Shown: positions 1-15,623 of the stretch, piece after piece
Layout of the letters: each line of letters begins with the position of its first letter
Position numbering within the stretch: the stretch's first letter is position 1
Assembly (NCBI GenBank): GCA_965153355.1
Contig: OZ231126.1
Coordinates: 16,616,001-16,680,000, forward strand
Direction: 5' to 3'
Length of the DNA: 64,000 bases
From: Flaccisagitta enflata
Lineage: Eukaryota > Chaetognatha > Sagittoidea > Aphragmophora
Program-made: the position numbers and the translations under genes
The notes under the pieces: model-generated
Told to the model about the DNA's origin: nothing
Seen by the model: the letters and a program-made list of their open reading frames with translations, nothing else
Databases searched by the model: none

Positions 1-717
1 TTCATATTTCTGCTCACCGTGGGCAAAAAAAAAACCGTTAATGGCGTTTTTTTGTACCTTTGACCATTTTGATTTCAATAGAATCACAAAAATTAAAAGA
101 TATTTAAAAGTTCATCAAATCTAGACTAGGCAGAAAGTTGCTGATCAACTCGTTAAAAACTGGCAACAGTAGTATCACCAGAAGTATCACCATAATCTGT
201 TTGTTGAAGGGATTTTGTACTTTCAATTTTGTCTTTATAGTAAATGAAAACATGATTTATAACCTACAAAATAGCGCCAAGCAGCTCTTTTTAAACAATG
301 ATATTTAGTCCATGAATACACATAAAAATATAATATCTTGCAGACTTCAGTCAAAATTTTGTCCATTGACTTAAATCAGATTTTTTAAACTTAAAGTAAT
401 TCAAATGGTCACAGATTTTATATATTTTCTAAAAAGGCTTTGCCAATTCATAGTAGAAATAGGCTATATACGGTTTTTCTTGCCCATGGTTACTTTTTCA
501 ACTGGGTTTTACCAACTGCATCACACTGCATTACGTAAGGCTTAATCAACAATGAAGAAACCCATTATACAATTGACATTCGACCATCATTTTCATTCAA
601 ATATCAACAACGCTCACACAATCAATACAGAGCTTTGTTAGAGCACCCTCCATAAAGTAAGCAAAGGTTAATATAATCAATTGTGGGTTCTATAGAGTGC
701 ACAAGAGAAAAACTTAC
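1..717. other. ESRP intronic sequence, no gene seen
   Basis: AT-rich sequence downstream (minus sense) of the ESRP donor at 717. No further ESRP exon, RNA gene or recognisable repeat was found here. Confidence 0.5.
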
Positions 718-1989
718 AATTTGTCGTGCCGTAGTATCGAAGGGCAAACCGCGCATGCGTACGATGACCTGATTTCCGTCACCGCGGTCCAAAAACGCCT
801 TCGTCTCCTCGTCCGTCCCTGTTGTCAGTTTCGACGAGGATGACAACGAGGACGACAACGAGGACGACGACGAGGACGAGGGAGATGATATGGATGGCGC
901 CAGAGAAGGAGGTGCGATCGCGGAAGGCGTCGACATTTTGATCAGAATTAAAGAGGGAAACGTCGCGGAAGATGGCGTTATTGTTGCCGCCGTTATTTTT
1001 TTCAAAGGGTTGGGGGAGGATAAAAATGAAGAGTTGGAAGAAGATCAAATAGGACAGGGTAAATAAAAGTATCAACGAAAGTTCGAGAAAGGGGGAGGAA
1101 GAAAGGAAAGTTGGAGGTTAAAAAAAAAAACCTGAAAAACTACTCAACTCCCGAGAGGCCGCACGAGATACGACACACAGCGCCTCTTTAACAGATGATC
1201 GTGATGAAGGTCCATTCAATTTACGTTTGCAAGTGAACGCGAATGACGATCGTGAGACCGACGAGCAAACTTTTTGGCAAACTTTCGGCAGTCGATTTTG
1301 AAAAAAAATAAAGACGAGGGAAATTTGTCAAGTTCCGTGTAAAATTTCTAGAATCGAGAAAGAGTTTGCCTGAAGCGTTGCTCGTCCTTGAAGAGTCCCC
1401 CTAAAATTTAACGTCTCAATTATCCACTCTCGCTCTTTCTCTCTCCTTTTCGTTCAAAAGGATTCAGTTTCAGAATTTCACCGACGGCGACTGTCAACCT
1501 CGTTGGTCTCTAGTCGACCTCTTCCCAGTTTCGTCGCCAATTAAACTCACGTGAACTTTCGCTATCTCTCCGTTTCTGTCTCCTTCTCTGTCTCTTTCTC
1601 TCTCTTTCTCTCGCTCGCTCTCTCACTCGCGCTCGTAACTTGGTTATTCAGCCTTCCTATTTGTAGAAAAGAGGAAGAAACTAAAAACAACATTGTTAAA
1701 TAGGTTATGGAAACAAGAGAACCTTATAAAAGAAACACAACAAAAACGAAGATATTTTACGCGGACGAGGTAATCCAGTTATTACGAGGTGACACGGGTT
1801 GTCGGCTGTTGTCAGATGAAGAAAATGAGGAGCAATTGGCAATCCATCCAATATAAAGGAAAGCCACTTAACGTTTCTCTTTTGTATTTGATAACGAAAC
1901 CTCGTAAATAACGTTATATCATACAAGGATTGAGGTCAATCGATGTTGATTTCACGTTCTTTTGCTCTCATAGCTTAAATGCATAAAAG

Positions 1990-2076
<87 letters not shown>

Positions 2077-2506
2077 CAGAGATACATTCTGTTTCAGAGA
2101 TATAGATACATCGTTTTACAGCTGAATGATGCTGCGTCTAATCATATAAAGAGATGGTTATTTACTATAAAGTCTTTTCTTTTCTCTTGCTGATGTTATT
2201 TTGCTTTCATGTTTTGATTAACGTGCGTTTATGTTTTATAAGGCTTTGTGCGTCCATTCTACATTAAAGAGAGGCATTGGTTTTGTATTTTTCAAAAGGA
2301 CATGACAACTTGTTTTGCACTTAACAGCCTTTTCAAAAGAGAAAAATATATATTTGGAAAAAAATATATATATCTAAAGAAGAGCGTGAAAGAGGCGTTA
2401 CTTGCAAGAAGCAAACGACCGGAAATCTGCTAGGTTGTGGCCATCCGACTGAAAAAAGCCAAGGCGACAGCGTGACTGAGTGAGCAACTGACACCCCCTA
2501 TTCTCT

Positions 2507-2567
<61 letters not shown>

Positions 2568-2997
2568 CAGAGATACATTCTGTTTCAGAGATATAGATAC
2601 ATCGTTTTACAGCTGAATGATGCTGCGTCTAATCATATAAAGAGATGGTTATTTACTATAAAGTCTTTTCTTTTCTCTTGCTGATGTTATTTTGCTTTCA
2701 TGTTTTGATTAACGTGCGTTTATGTTTTATAAGGCTTTGTGCGTCCATTCTACATTAAAGAGAGGCATTGGTTTTGTATTTTTCAAAAGGACATGACAAC
2801 TTGTTTTGCACTTAACAGCCTTTTCAAAAGAGAAAAATATATATTTGGAAAAAAATATATATATCTAAAGAAGAGCGTGAAAGAGGCGTTACTTGCAAGA
2901 AGCAAACGACCGGAAATCTGCTAGGTTGTGGCCATCCGACTGAAAAAAGCCAAGGCGACAGCGTGACTGAGTGAGCAACTGACACCCCCTATTCTCT

Positions 2998-3075
<78 letters not shown>

Positions 3076-3344
3076 TCTCTCCTTTTGGCTTTCTACAAGC
3101 TTAATCGACAGAATCGACCTCCGAAAATGAGTCTTAATCAAATTAGTGAAATACTGAGAGAGAGAGAGGGAGAGCAAGCAAAGGAGGAAAGAGTTTTGAA
3201 CTTCTTATAATGTCATTATATCAATCGTCGATCATTTGAGTGACGGACGCGTTTACTTCGTTGAATGAGGTTATAGGGGTAGTTAAAAAATGAGGATGGA
3301 TTTATGCGCATTCTGTATGAAGGGACAGGGAACAAACAAGAAAG

Positions 3345-3383
<39 letters not shown>

Positions 3384-5858
3384 AGAGAGAGTTAGAGAGA
3401 GTTAGAGAGAGTGAGAGAGAGTGAGAGAGAGACAGACAGACAGACAGAGATAAGACAGAGATAAAGAACGTCTCATCTTTGCCCTTTTGTTCACTTTTTC
3501 CATCGGCCAGTTCAATAAATATATCAAATTGCTTGTAGCGCTCTCATGGCGGCGCCTGATGTTCTTTTCCTCTCTCGAAATAAACAACGTATACGACAAT
3601 AACTAGTAAAGGAAATGCTGCAACGATCTAAACCACAACAAAGATAATGGTCCAACTTCAACTAGGCCAACAAGGAAGACAACGACAACAACGGTCGCAA
3701 AGAGAACATCGACAGAGACAAAGATACTGCTTATTATAAGGTAGAGAACGTTCGACCATGACATAAGCAGTTACATTTGCTCGTTCTTCGATATCCAATA
3801 ATCAATTATGGCTTGGTATCGGAGGATAGTATCTGAGTTGCACGCGTCAGCTCATATCGCTGTTTGGCTTCTTGATTCCGATGCAATTACAAAAGACGAT
3901 ATCTCTTATGCTATTGAAGTAAAAGACTCAATCAACGTTTGTTCAAGCGTGCGCTGATGAGATGAGAAATGTTCATCGTGGGCGTCCATGACCGTTAAAT
4001 ATACAGTGCGATCGGAGCGACTCTACAACCCGCTTTGTCCGTCGGTCGGTTGGTCGGTCGGTCGGTTGGTCGGTCGGTCGGTCACACTTTACTTTTTTTA
4101 TCAATTCTATTTCTTTAGGTCATTTTTAGTCATTCTAAGTCATTCTAAGTCATTCTAAGTCATTCTAAGTCATTTTAAGTCATCTTAAGTCATTCTAAGT
4201 CATTATTGTCATTTTAGTCAATATAGTCCTTTTCATCATTTTAAGTTATTTTAAGTCATTTCAAGTTATTCTAAGTAATTTCAAGTGATTTTAAGGCATT
4301 ATAAGTCTTTCCAAGTCATTTTTAGTCATTATTGTCATTTTAGTCAATATAATCCTTTCCATCATTTTAAGTCATTTTAAGTCATTTTATGTCATTTTAA
4401 GTCATTACAAGTCATTATAAGTCATTATACATCATTTTAAGTCATTTTAAGTCATTTTAGATCATTTTTAGTCATTCTAAGTCATTCTCAGTCATTTTAG
4501 TCAATATAGTCATTTCACTTTTTATTTACATAATTATAGGTATTTGTAGGTCATTATAGGCCATTATGCAATTATAGGTAATCATAGGTCATTATAGGTA
4601 ATCATAGGCCATTGTAGGTAATTATAGGTCATTATGTAATTATAGGTAATTATAGGTCATTATAGGTAATTATAGATTTTTATGCAATTACAGTGGGAAC
4701 CCGATTTAACGTCCTTGAAGGGACCAGGGTATTTTGGACGTTAAATCTGAGTGTTGTTAAATCGAATTCTATTATTTCTATTATTTTTTCTTTTTACTAA
4801 ATATATTCTGGGCCTACGCTTTTCACAAACAAATAAGAAAAAAAAAGGAAAAAAAATGATTTAGGGGGATTGTAAAATCAAACAATGCAATGGATGATAG
4901 GTAACAATGCAATTTTAGCAATTGTATTACTGTAGCTATATCAAACATTATCACATAGATAATGGCAATTCAATATAACAGTCCAAATTTTGGAGAGACA
5001 GTTTTGGCAATGACAGAAGTCACACTGTATCCTAATAGGCATGTGGAAAAATTGCATGGAATGGATTTAAGAAAAAAAACATTCAGTGATTCGTATGAAA
5101 AAAATTTGTAATGATAGATTGATGGTGCAAACATGATTGCTTCAGTAACAAGGCTGGATACACGGCCACCAGTTGCGGACGGGTGGGCAGGGGCGGAAAT
5201 GCGCGTTTTCCCACCCTTTCGACTCGATCATTACGGACCAACGGATGGACGGACGGACGGACGGACGGACCGACAGATGGACCGACGGATGGACCAACGG
5301 ACGGACCAACTGACGAACGGACAAAGCCTCGTGTCCTCGTGTCCAAAACTAAAAATGGACGAGAGATGTAGAAAGTCATCTTGACGCGCAGAGGTTGAAA
5401 TCGAGGGTGCATCAGGTTCAGATGATTCATCATCTGACTCGTGAAAAAAGTCGTGATTCTGTTCCTCATTCTCTGCATTCAACTCATTTCGCAATGACAA
5501 AACGTTTCTGTTTGTCCAGCAGCGAGGTTACCATCAACGTTTAGATAATTGTTTGTGAAAAAAATGGCAAGAGGAATGTCAGCATCAGGGTCCTCGGTTT
5601 CAGAGTCCGGGCGAGGCGCCACGATTGGATCTGATGCTGCCAAGTCTCCCCAACACTTTCGAAAGCATTTGGTGATTGTGTCTGGAAGGACTTGGTTCCA
5701 TGCGGCGGCGGGATTTTGAGACCACTAGCTGGTGTAGATGAAATTTTCGGCATTCTTGTTCTTGAAAAAGTCGCGTATATTAGTGATGAAACAGGTTAAA
5801 ACGATAAAATTTTTTTTTTCTTCTATCGTAAACAATTGTGTTGGCTCTCTCTCTCATT

Positions 5859-5900
<42 letters not shown>

Positions 5901-6700
5901 GTTCCCATATCGGAGCCCTCACCGCCGAAATCTTATGGTCGAGGATCTCGCGGGTCAGAGGGTCGATAAATCGGAAGAAAGTGGTTTTGGGACCAAAATT
6001 TATGGACGGTCAATAGGGTTTGGACTTCGAAACAGGTGACAATGAATCGGAAGAAATTAGCACTACAGAAAATTCGGGACCAGACTATTCATGACGAAGA
6101 ATCCGAAATGACGTTGAATAGGGTGACGAAAAGGCAGTAGCCCACTGTATAGATCATTATTGGTAATTATAGGTCATTATGTTATCATAGGTATTCATAG
6201 GTAAGTATAGGTAATTATAGGTAATTATAGGTAATCATAGGTAATTACAGGTAATTACAGGTCATGTAATTATAGGTAATTATAGGTAATTATAGGTAAT
6301 AAGGGGTAATCATAGGTCATTATAGGTCATTATGCAATTATAGGTCATTATTGGTAATTATTGGTCATTTTGTAATTATAGATAATTATAGGTGATAAAA
6401 GGTAATTATAGATCATTATAGGTAATTCTAAGTCATTATGTTTCTCCATGTACCTCCTCATAAGAAAAAATGGCCTAGTCACGTTAAGAAAGCGGGCGTG
6501 AGCGAGTTCACGTGATGGAGTTTAATGGACACTAGAACGATCGCGTTCTCATTTATTAGACTCTATCATGATTTGTCTTATGCAACTCTATCTGTTCTAC
6601 AAAGGCTAACGCTATCACCCTCATGAGAAGTTATAATTTTCGCGTTTCGTAAACAAAAAGGCAAGCAAAAAGGTTTTTGGGATAAAGTTTTGATGAAAAA

Positions 6701-6762
<62 letters not shown>

Positions 6763-7898
6763 AGTGGAAACAGGCCCTCACGAATGGGGGAGAACAGAAT
6801 GATGAAATAGATTCTCGTTGGTAATCTTTTAGCAATCAAAAAAGCAAAATGAAAAAAAGAAAAAGATAAACAAGGCCATGTTTAGGTTGATAGATATGTC
6901 ATGGGAATAAGAAATAATGAATGAATAGATGTATCAATGAATGGATGAATGAATGGTTGAATTAATGGACAAATTGATGATCAATGAATGAACGAATAAA
7001 GGAATGACAGCGTCAATTTTTTTGCCGCCATTTTTTTGAAACTTTGGCATAGTCTTTGATGTTGCATTACCACGGTAGATTCCAATATCAACCGACAAAG
7101 AATAGCAGAAGAAGAAGAAGAAGAAGAAGAAGAAGAAGAAGAAGAAGAAGAAGAAGAAGAAGAAGAAGAAGAAGACGACGACAATGAAAAAGTTGTCTGC
7201 GTGTCTGCAACTAAAAAAAGAAGATGAATTCAACATGAAAGGACCATAATTTCACATCCATTATAAGCGGATTTCCGTTATTCTTGAATTTGATACAGCA
7301 TGATGTATATGTATGTTGTTTCTAGTCGCGTTCTACTTCCCCCTTTGTCCATCCATCGGCTGGTCAGACCCATGCTTTTACCCATATGGGGAATTTTTCC
7401 ATGTTGGTCATGACTTGCCCTTCTTTTTTAGTCGCATGCTACGCTACTCTACACCCTGCTTTGTTGGTCGGTCCGTTGGTCCGTCCGTCACTCTCGAGTT
7501 GAAAAGTGGGAAAACACGGATTTCCGCCCCTGCCCACCCGTCCGCAACTGGTGGCCGTGTATCCGGCCTTGTTCCAGTTTTCCTTCTCTTTTTCTTCCCT
7601 GCTTTATTTTGTTTGTTTCTTTTTAGTCGCATAGACACATAACTCTACACCTTTCAGTGTCGGTCGATAGGTCGGTCCGTCTGTGTGAAATGATTTTTTT
7701 CAAATCTGGTAAATTCTACATTACTGTACCTGTCCAGCCGGCTTTGACTGAATTACCGATATCTGACTTTTTTTTCTTTTCTCTTTCTTTCTCTATTTTA
7801 TTTTTACTAGATGTCTCGTTTATCTTTTTTTTTTCCTTCTTTTTTTCCTTTTTTCTTTTCTTTTTTTCTTTCTTTATTTCTTTCATTTTTCCATTAAT

Positions 7899-7953
<55 letters not shown>

Positions 7954-9865
7954 CTCTTTCTTTCTTTCTTGCCTTTTTTTTAAGTTGATGAATAAGAAAA
8001 AGAAATCTTTTGAACATTTTTCTGTTAAAGTGATTGTAAATATTTTCAATTTTTCTTTCATTCTAGACCAATCCCCGATCTGTATCTCAAACGGTTTAGG
8101 AGCTAAAGCTTGTCAAAGTTAAATTCTAATTTATAAAAATGCTGATTTTTCATTGGGATTGCAAACTGATAATGGCAATGTTTCTACTCATTATACACCA
8201 TTTCTAAACGAATAAAGCTAAAAGCTAATTGCCAGATTGGAGCCAAATGAAAGATTTTTTCAAGAGGTTTCTAATGGTCTAAGATTATAAGCTATTTTGA
8301 AATTCAATATGACGGCTGTTTTATTGAGTGGAGTAGTACATAAACATTGATCATAGAGTTAGAGAGATTTTGAGAGAGTCAGATAGAGATCGACCATCAT
8401 TTATTATTTCAGTAAATGCAGATAGAGGGAAAACAGGTGACGCCGGGTCACAAATTGTTACTGACGTGCGTGGGTGAGCAGGGCATACAACCCCCATTTA
8501 TACCTCCCCCACCCCATCCCCACCCCAACACAAACAATCATGCCTACAGCATCATAAATTCAAAACGCGATCACATGCAAAGACAGAAGACACTATCGCG
8601 GGACACTAAGGCAGAAAAGAGAAAAAAAGCTTGTCCTTAGCACCTGATGGTGCTTCTTTTTGGAAGGGTTATGGTAAAAAAAACGCGACCACGCCCGCGT
8701 TTTGCCCACTTATCACGGTGTGGTTTTGGCTGACGACATATCTCTGTTATTATAGGTAATTGTAGGTCATTATAGATAGTTATAGGTAATAATAAGTCAT
8801 TATGAAATTAAAGGTAATTATTGGTAATCAAAGGTCATTAAAGGTAATTATCGGTCATCTTTCAATTATAGGTAATTATAGCTAATTATAGCTAATCATA
8901 GGTAATTAAAGGTAAATATAGGTCATTATGCAATTATAGGTAATTATAGGTAATCATAGATCATTATAGGTCATTATGTTAGTAAAGGTAGTTATGGGTA
9001 ATTATGGGTAATCATAGGTCATTATAGGTAATTATTGGTCCATATGTAATTATAGGTAATCAAAGGTCTTTATAGGTACTTATAGGTCATTATTTAATTA
9101 TGAGTAATTATAGGTAATTATAGGTAATTATAGGTAATCATAGGGAATCATAAGTCATTATAGTTAATTATAGGTCATTATGTTATTATAGGTAATTGTA
9201 GGTAATTATGGGTAATCATACATCATTATAGGTAATCATTGGTCCATATGTAATTATAGGTAATCATAGGTCTTTACAGGTACTTATAGGTCATTATTTG
9301 ATAATGGGTAATTATAGGTAATTATAGGTCATTATAGGCAATCATAGGTCAATAGGTAATTATAGTCATTATTGTCATAGGTCAATAGGTAATTATAGTC
9401 ATGGAAATAACGCACTTAAATAATTAGGCGATTATGTAAGTAAGTCTCGCACGCGACTTATAGGTGTTGGCCTTATTTTTTAAAAATTGGGATCTATGCT
9501 AATTAATAAGTGCTATATTGCTTGAATAAATATTCTTCTCTCATTTTTCAACTTATGACTTGACTTCATTTTCACAGTTTTAACCTAGTTAATCGGATCC
9601 AGTAGAAAATTTTATTTACTTCTGAAAAAAAGATCAGCTCAATCAGACTATTTTTATAGGTTCTATGCCTGTTCTAAGCAGCGATGGCAACGCGATGCAT
9701 TTTAGACCAATTACAAGTCCGTGTACGTTACTGCATGAGCGAGTACGATTACGCTTACGATTCCACTTATCATTGACTGCGTACGATTACGATTACGAGT
9801 ACACAACGAGTACAACTTAATTTACAAGCTCCCTTGCATGGCAAAGCCGATTTTGGTCAAATTGA

Positions 9866-9937
<72 letters not shown>

Positions 9938-10805
9938 ATGAAAAAATTGAAGAATGAGAGAATGAAAGAATGAAAGAATGAAAGAATTAAGATTGAAGGT
10001 ATGAAGTAATGAGTAAAGATTTAAAAAAAGGAAAAAAGAAAGAAAAAGAGATAGAAAGAAAGAAAGAAAAAAAGAAAAAAAGAAAAAAAGAAAGAGAAAA
10101 AAAAGAAAGAAAGAGAAAAAGAAAGAAAGAAAGAAAGAAAGAAAGAATTGGATATTTTGCGCGGTTTTTAGTTGCGCCATAGCACCTCTTTAAGAGGCTC
10201 TGTCTGTCGGTTGGTCAGTTAGCCGTCATGCTCGAGTTGAAAATCTCTAAAAGAAGCAAAATTCACTGGAAATGATTCAGAAATATGCTAGGATGATTTT
10301 TAGATGCGCCATAGCATCTCTATAAGAGGCTCCGTCCGTTCGTCCATCTGTTGGTCATGCTCGAATGTAAAATTGCTGAAAATGTTTGAAATCAATTGAA
10401 AACTCATTTCGTTCATCATTGATGATACTCGTCATTTCATTCATTAAAGTATTCAGCTATGGTCAGGTCTGATAGAGCTGGGGATGGGTCATATAGGTCT
10501 GGTGATAGGTCGGACAGGTCTGGGGATAGGTCTGATAGAGCTGGTGATAGGTCTGACAGAACTTGGATAGGCCTGATAGAGCTCGGGATAGGTCTGATAG
10601 AGCTAGAGATAGGTCTAATAGAGCTAGGGATAGGTCTGAGGGTGCTAGGGATAGGTCTAAGAAATAATAATGTCCGGCGCACTGTCTTGGCCCGTGTATC
10701 CGGCCTTGTTAACCTTTGCATCACCAAGCAAGCAGACAACTGATCAACCTAGTGATGAGCGTGGATGCTCATGTCGCTCATGAGTTGCTTCAAAGGGGAA
10801 GGGTC

Positions 10806-10876
<71 letters not shown>

Positions 10877-11523
10877 GGCGTACGCGCGTACTCATTGGAA
10901 TGATGAACGCTTACGCTTACGCTTACGAGTCCACAGAAATTGAGGGAACGCTTACAATTACACTTACGAGTACAGCCAAAAAAGGCGAGTACTACGCGTC
11001 CGCGTCCGCGTACGATTACGCCATCACTGGTTCTAAGCTTTCCCCAAATACTAATTTACATATTTGTTCTGTTTGAAAAAACAGCGGGAAAACCTGTAAA
11101 AATAGTCTGACTGAGCTGATTTTTTTTTTAAAACCATATAAGATTTTTAGCCCAATCTGATGGGCTAGGTTAGAATATTGAAAAATAATGTCCTGATGAT
11201 GTCAAGTCACAAATTGAAGAATGAGAAAAACTAATATATTCAAGCAATAAAACAACCTTTAATTAGTATAGATCTTCATTTTTCATAAAGGTGTAAATCA
11301 AAGAAAATTAAGATATCTAAAATCTATCCTCCAGTCTAGGTCGTCTTTGCTCTCGTTGTAATGTATATACGATGAATTGCAGCGCCATATGGGACTCAAT
11401 GGTTTTGGGGGTGCCACCTCCAATTTGTATCACAACAACTTCTTTGTGTCCCAATTTATTTAACAAGTGATTTGTGTTTCTCTGTATGTATAGACAATGA
11501 TTTTTAGCTCATATCAATAAAAA

Positions 11524-11587
<64 letters not shown>

Positions 11588-13282
11588 CTCTCTCTCTTAG
11601 GGGGTGTGTGTCCCAACAAGGGGCCGCCATGGCGGCCCCGGCGGCCCCTTGCCATACGTCCCTGATGAATTGCTGCACTCGTCACATGTTAGGACTTTGA
11701 TTCCTGCCTTTTTAGACGAGCGATCGTGACTCAAGTGGTCTGTAGGTCGGTTGGTCCGTAGGTAGTGGCAGGTAAATAAAAATGACTATGTAAAACATAA
11801 TGTATAGATAAGAATAGGTAATTACAGGTTATTATTTTTCTCTCTGAGAGGTCATACGGATGATCTTCGATTTCCAATGGGCGTCATGAAAAATAAACAC
11901 CTCCATCCATCGCTTGCCAAACTGAGTTGACTACAAATTGGCCGTTTATTCGGCCTTGTTTCTTAATTGCTGTAAAATACGGAAGTGGATTTTTGAAAGA
12001 AAAGAGAAAATGGCGATGGCCCCTTGAATCATACTTTACTACCTAGGAAGTAATTTTTGCACCAAAAAAAGAAGCAGTTCATTTTATGATTTGATGTGTA
12101 CAAAGATATTTTCAAGCTATACAAAATACACGGTTAGACTTTCCTTTTGAGCAATTAGCACTTACATTCTTCAAGGCAATTGATCGTTACAAGGTTTTAA
12201 AGTGACACTTACCCAATTTCTCCCCTCCCCCATTAAAAGGTGCGGAAATAGGGAAAGATTAAACGAAAGAAACAAAAAAGAAAGTAATACTTATAAACAG
12301 AAGATTTTAAACTTTTGGTAGTTATAAAAGATAGTATTTGATCACTACAGCACTATTTCAACTAAATTATTCTACCATATCTACTCTCTGTGGGGTGGAA
12401 AATCAAGTGATTATCCAATTGGCCAAAAAAAAAAAATCAAAGACCAGGGGGTGAAAAAACCAAAAGCTATTTAACTTTATGCAGTGTATATTTTGCACCC
12501 CTTAAAATTTCACAACTTTTAAACAGGGGTGTATATAGTTGAGCAGCTTTTGATTTTATTCCCCCCCCCCTGCCTTTGATTTTCTTCCCCGCGACGCGTC
12601 GCGTCGTATTACAAAATGTTTGATTTTCTTCCCTCAAAGCTATAAACCAGTATATTTTAGGTTTAAATAGTGTTTAATTGTGTTGTAGTAATTGTATTTT
12701 ATGTTTTGGTACTGCCAAAAGTGTTAGATCTTCAAAAATTTTCTTTTTTCTTTTTTTCAAACTTTTGATTTTCTTCCCCATCTCCGAACCCTTTGATTTT
12801 ATTCCCCCCCACCGGGGGGGGGGAATACTCAACTTTATACACCCCTGCTTTTATAATACCGTGTTCCATTACATGCGTGAAGCGAAATTTTGGGTCACTC
12901 TCCTTCAAATTTAATAAGATTCCGCGAGACAGATTTTTAAATGGGCACAACTTACCGGGACCGGTGATATCCACAAACTCTTTGGCCGAAGCTTTGTAGA
13001 CCTCGATGTATCTTTGACCCATATGATGTTTGTGCCTCTTCACTGCCAAGTCCCTTTGTTGTGAGTTTTCCAATTTAACCAACGCTTCACCGTTTCTTCT
13101 ACCTTGCGAGCTCAAGCACAGGACGACGCCGCCCCTATAATGATCAAAACCAATTTAAAAAAAAGTTAATGTAAAACTACATGTATTTTTAAACGAAGGT
13201 CCTTAATTGAATGGACCGGTGTTTGGAAAACGCATGACCCCTAATTAACTCAATTAGCGATTGCTTAAGAAACGATAATGGA

Positions 13283-13347
<65 letters not shown>

Positions 13348-13677
13348 TAGACATACAGGCTGACTGATATTGTGAGAATGAGCGAGAGTGTCAAGCAGAG
13401 AAACAGAGACTGACAGTTCGACAGATTAACAATCAGACAGATGAACTGATGTACATAAAGGCAGGATAAACGGCTACCCTAGTCGCGTGCGGGTGGGCAG
13501 GGGCAGTGATGGAGAAGGTCACTGGGGCATTTGGGCAGGCGCAGTGAGCTCAAAACGCTCAAAACGCCGAAAAAGTAAAATGGGGACCGACCGACCAACC
13601 GACCGACCAACAGACCGACGGAAGGACGGGCAAAACGGGGTGTAGAGTCGACTAAAAATAGATAATCAGAAAGACAG

Positions 13678-13769
<92 letters not shown>

Positions 13770-15525
13770 GAGGATGGAGGCGCTAATTGAAGAATTATTC
13801 TTGAGTCGGTCCATTTATCAAGCTGTGTTTAGGACGTTGGCATTTTGGCCGACTAATTAAACTTTTATTGTTCAATTTTGTCACCAACTTTTATCATGAT
13901 GTTGAAAAATAAATTACGACATCGTGAATTCTTCCATTCCGTTTCATACAAGGTCAACAAATAGATTTAACATTGTCTATTAGACTTTTTACTGCTCTAG
14001 GAAAAGCGTATTTTCAAGGAGTGCCAGAGGGCAGGGAAGGGGCACAATATCTGTTAGGTGTTTTACCTCCATTTTCCTCTTTCATACTTCTTGTACTTCT
14101 TGTAGGATTGAAAAAAAAAAAAACATAAGATTTGTCTTATCTACAGGATGATAAAAAATTGAGTCCACTAGGGGCCCAAAAGGGTCTGATATGACGCTAA
14201 TTTACCAAACTTTAGTTTTTTTCCCCACCTCAGTCCAACCAAAATTATCCAACAGGTTCATTTTCACTATAATGGAACCTGTATCGTGATGTAGATAGAT
14301 GGCGATGAGAGCCCTTTGGCTTTGGCATTGGGTACCCAACCACTGGGAACCAGGGATCCCATATTGACCATTTATGTACTTTAAAAACTCCCTTCATTTA
14401 TGAAAATTAAGAAATTTAATGGATCTCATTTGATATATCCCTCAGAACAACCACAAAATGGGGAATACAGTTTTATCAAATGCGCAACTAACTAACAAAC
14501 CAACCGAGAGACAGACGCGACCTTAAATAGATATGAACAAATGAAAACTTTAAAAAGTCACATTAAAAACATTTGAGTGTCCTTTTTTAGTCGCGTGCAC
14601 GCGACTCTACACCTTGCTCTGTCGGTCGGTCCGTCCCTCCGTCCGTCCCTCCGTAACATTTTTAAAATTTTGATTGTTTTTTACGTTTTTTAACATTTTT
14701 TAACATTTTTTAACATTTTTTAACATTTTTTAACATTTTACCTTTTTTAACATTTTCAAGTTTTTTTTAACATTTTTTAGAATTTTTAACATTTTTCAAC
14801 TTTTTCAACTTTTTTTAACATTTTTTAACATATTTCAACATTCTTTAACAGTTTTTAACATATCTTAATATTCTTAACATTTAAACATGTTTTTGCTCTT
14901 TTGTTTTTCATTTCCAGACGCATGCGACTGTTGCCCTCTTGGGCTTGTTTTTCTTTTCTTCTTGTCGTGGCTTTCCCTAGCGCATAATGAAATGGCGCTG
15001 GCAATGTTCCGGATGCGTTTTTAGTCGCAGACACGCGACTCTACACCTTGCCGTGTCGGTCGTTAGGTCACATTTTTGAATTTCGAGCGGTTTCGGCATT
15101 ACAGCTTCAGCCCAACCGTCCGCGACTGGATTGCTGTGTTTCCGGCCTTGTTTTAGTTCATTTGAACCCGATTTGGTTTTCTGATATGATATTTTGATGT
15201 TCCATGACTTGGTCCGTCAATCCGTCCATCATTCTTGGCTTTTGACTTTTATTTGTTTTTCTTATTAGTAATGATATTATTAGTAATAATATTACCTTTC
15301 CACGTTGAGTCCACGAAAGAAGTTGGCGATATCTTGGTCCGTGCACTGCCAAGGTAATCCTCGAGCTCTCACAACGCAATTGTCATCCACCGGATCATCT
15401 TGGCTGAATCGATGTGAAGACGAACAATAGTAATTTTGAATACGTTTGGTTGCAACCTATATGTCTACATATTGTGTGTGCGTGTGCGTGTGTTCGTGTG
15501 CTCGTGTGCGTGTGCGTGTGTGTGT

Positions 15526-15623
<98 letters not shown>

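Larger units (their letters stand above)
4691..6147 (-). mobile_element. Degraded pogo/Tigger-like DNA transposon
   Basis: The segment begins TA-CAGTGGGAACCCGATTTAAC and ends TAGCCCACTG-TA. It interrupts an AATTATAGG array that continues on both sides, which fits insertion at a TA. The terminal match is short (CAGTGGG), so the right boundary is less secure. Inside, on the minus strand, is a transposase relic (5479-5724). A hairpin-GGTC element (5147-5347) and a CT microsatellite (5863-5897) are nested inside. Confidence 0.6.
9530..11270. repeat. Inverted repeat pair of about 150 bp flanking 1.5 kb
   Basis: 9530-9670 (TTGCTTGAATAAATATTC, later GACTTGAC) matches the reverse complement of 11095-11265. 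Homology to the outer part continues to about 11370, and a related copy lies at 52250-52440. The interior carries GAAA and CT microsatellites, a 20-bp array and GATTACG repeats. It may be a larger inverted-repeat transposon. Confidence 0.55.

Noticed and set aside
622-1005. Serine-rich 127-aa minus ORF running into the ESRP RRM2 sequence
   Set aside because: The Ser stretch is the TC-rich pyrimidine tract of the ESRP intron. The real exon begins at 818 after CTGACAACAG, where the phase matches the preceding exon and the Gly-Thr junction fits the family.
2248-2924. Two identical 61-aa plus ORFs
   Set aside because: Identity follows from the 491-bp duplication. There is no recognisable domain, and no other evidence of coding.
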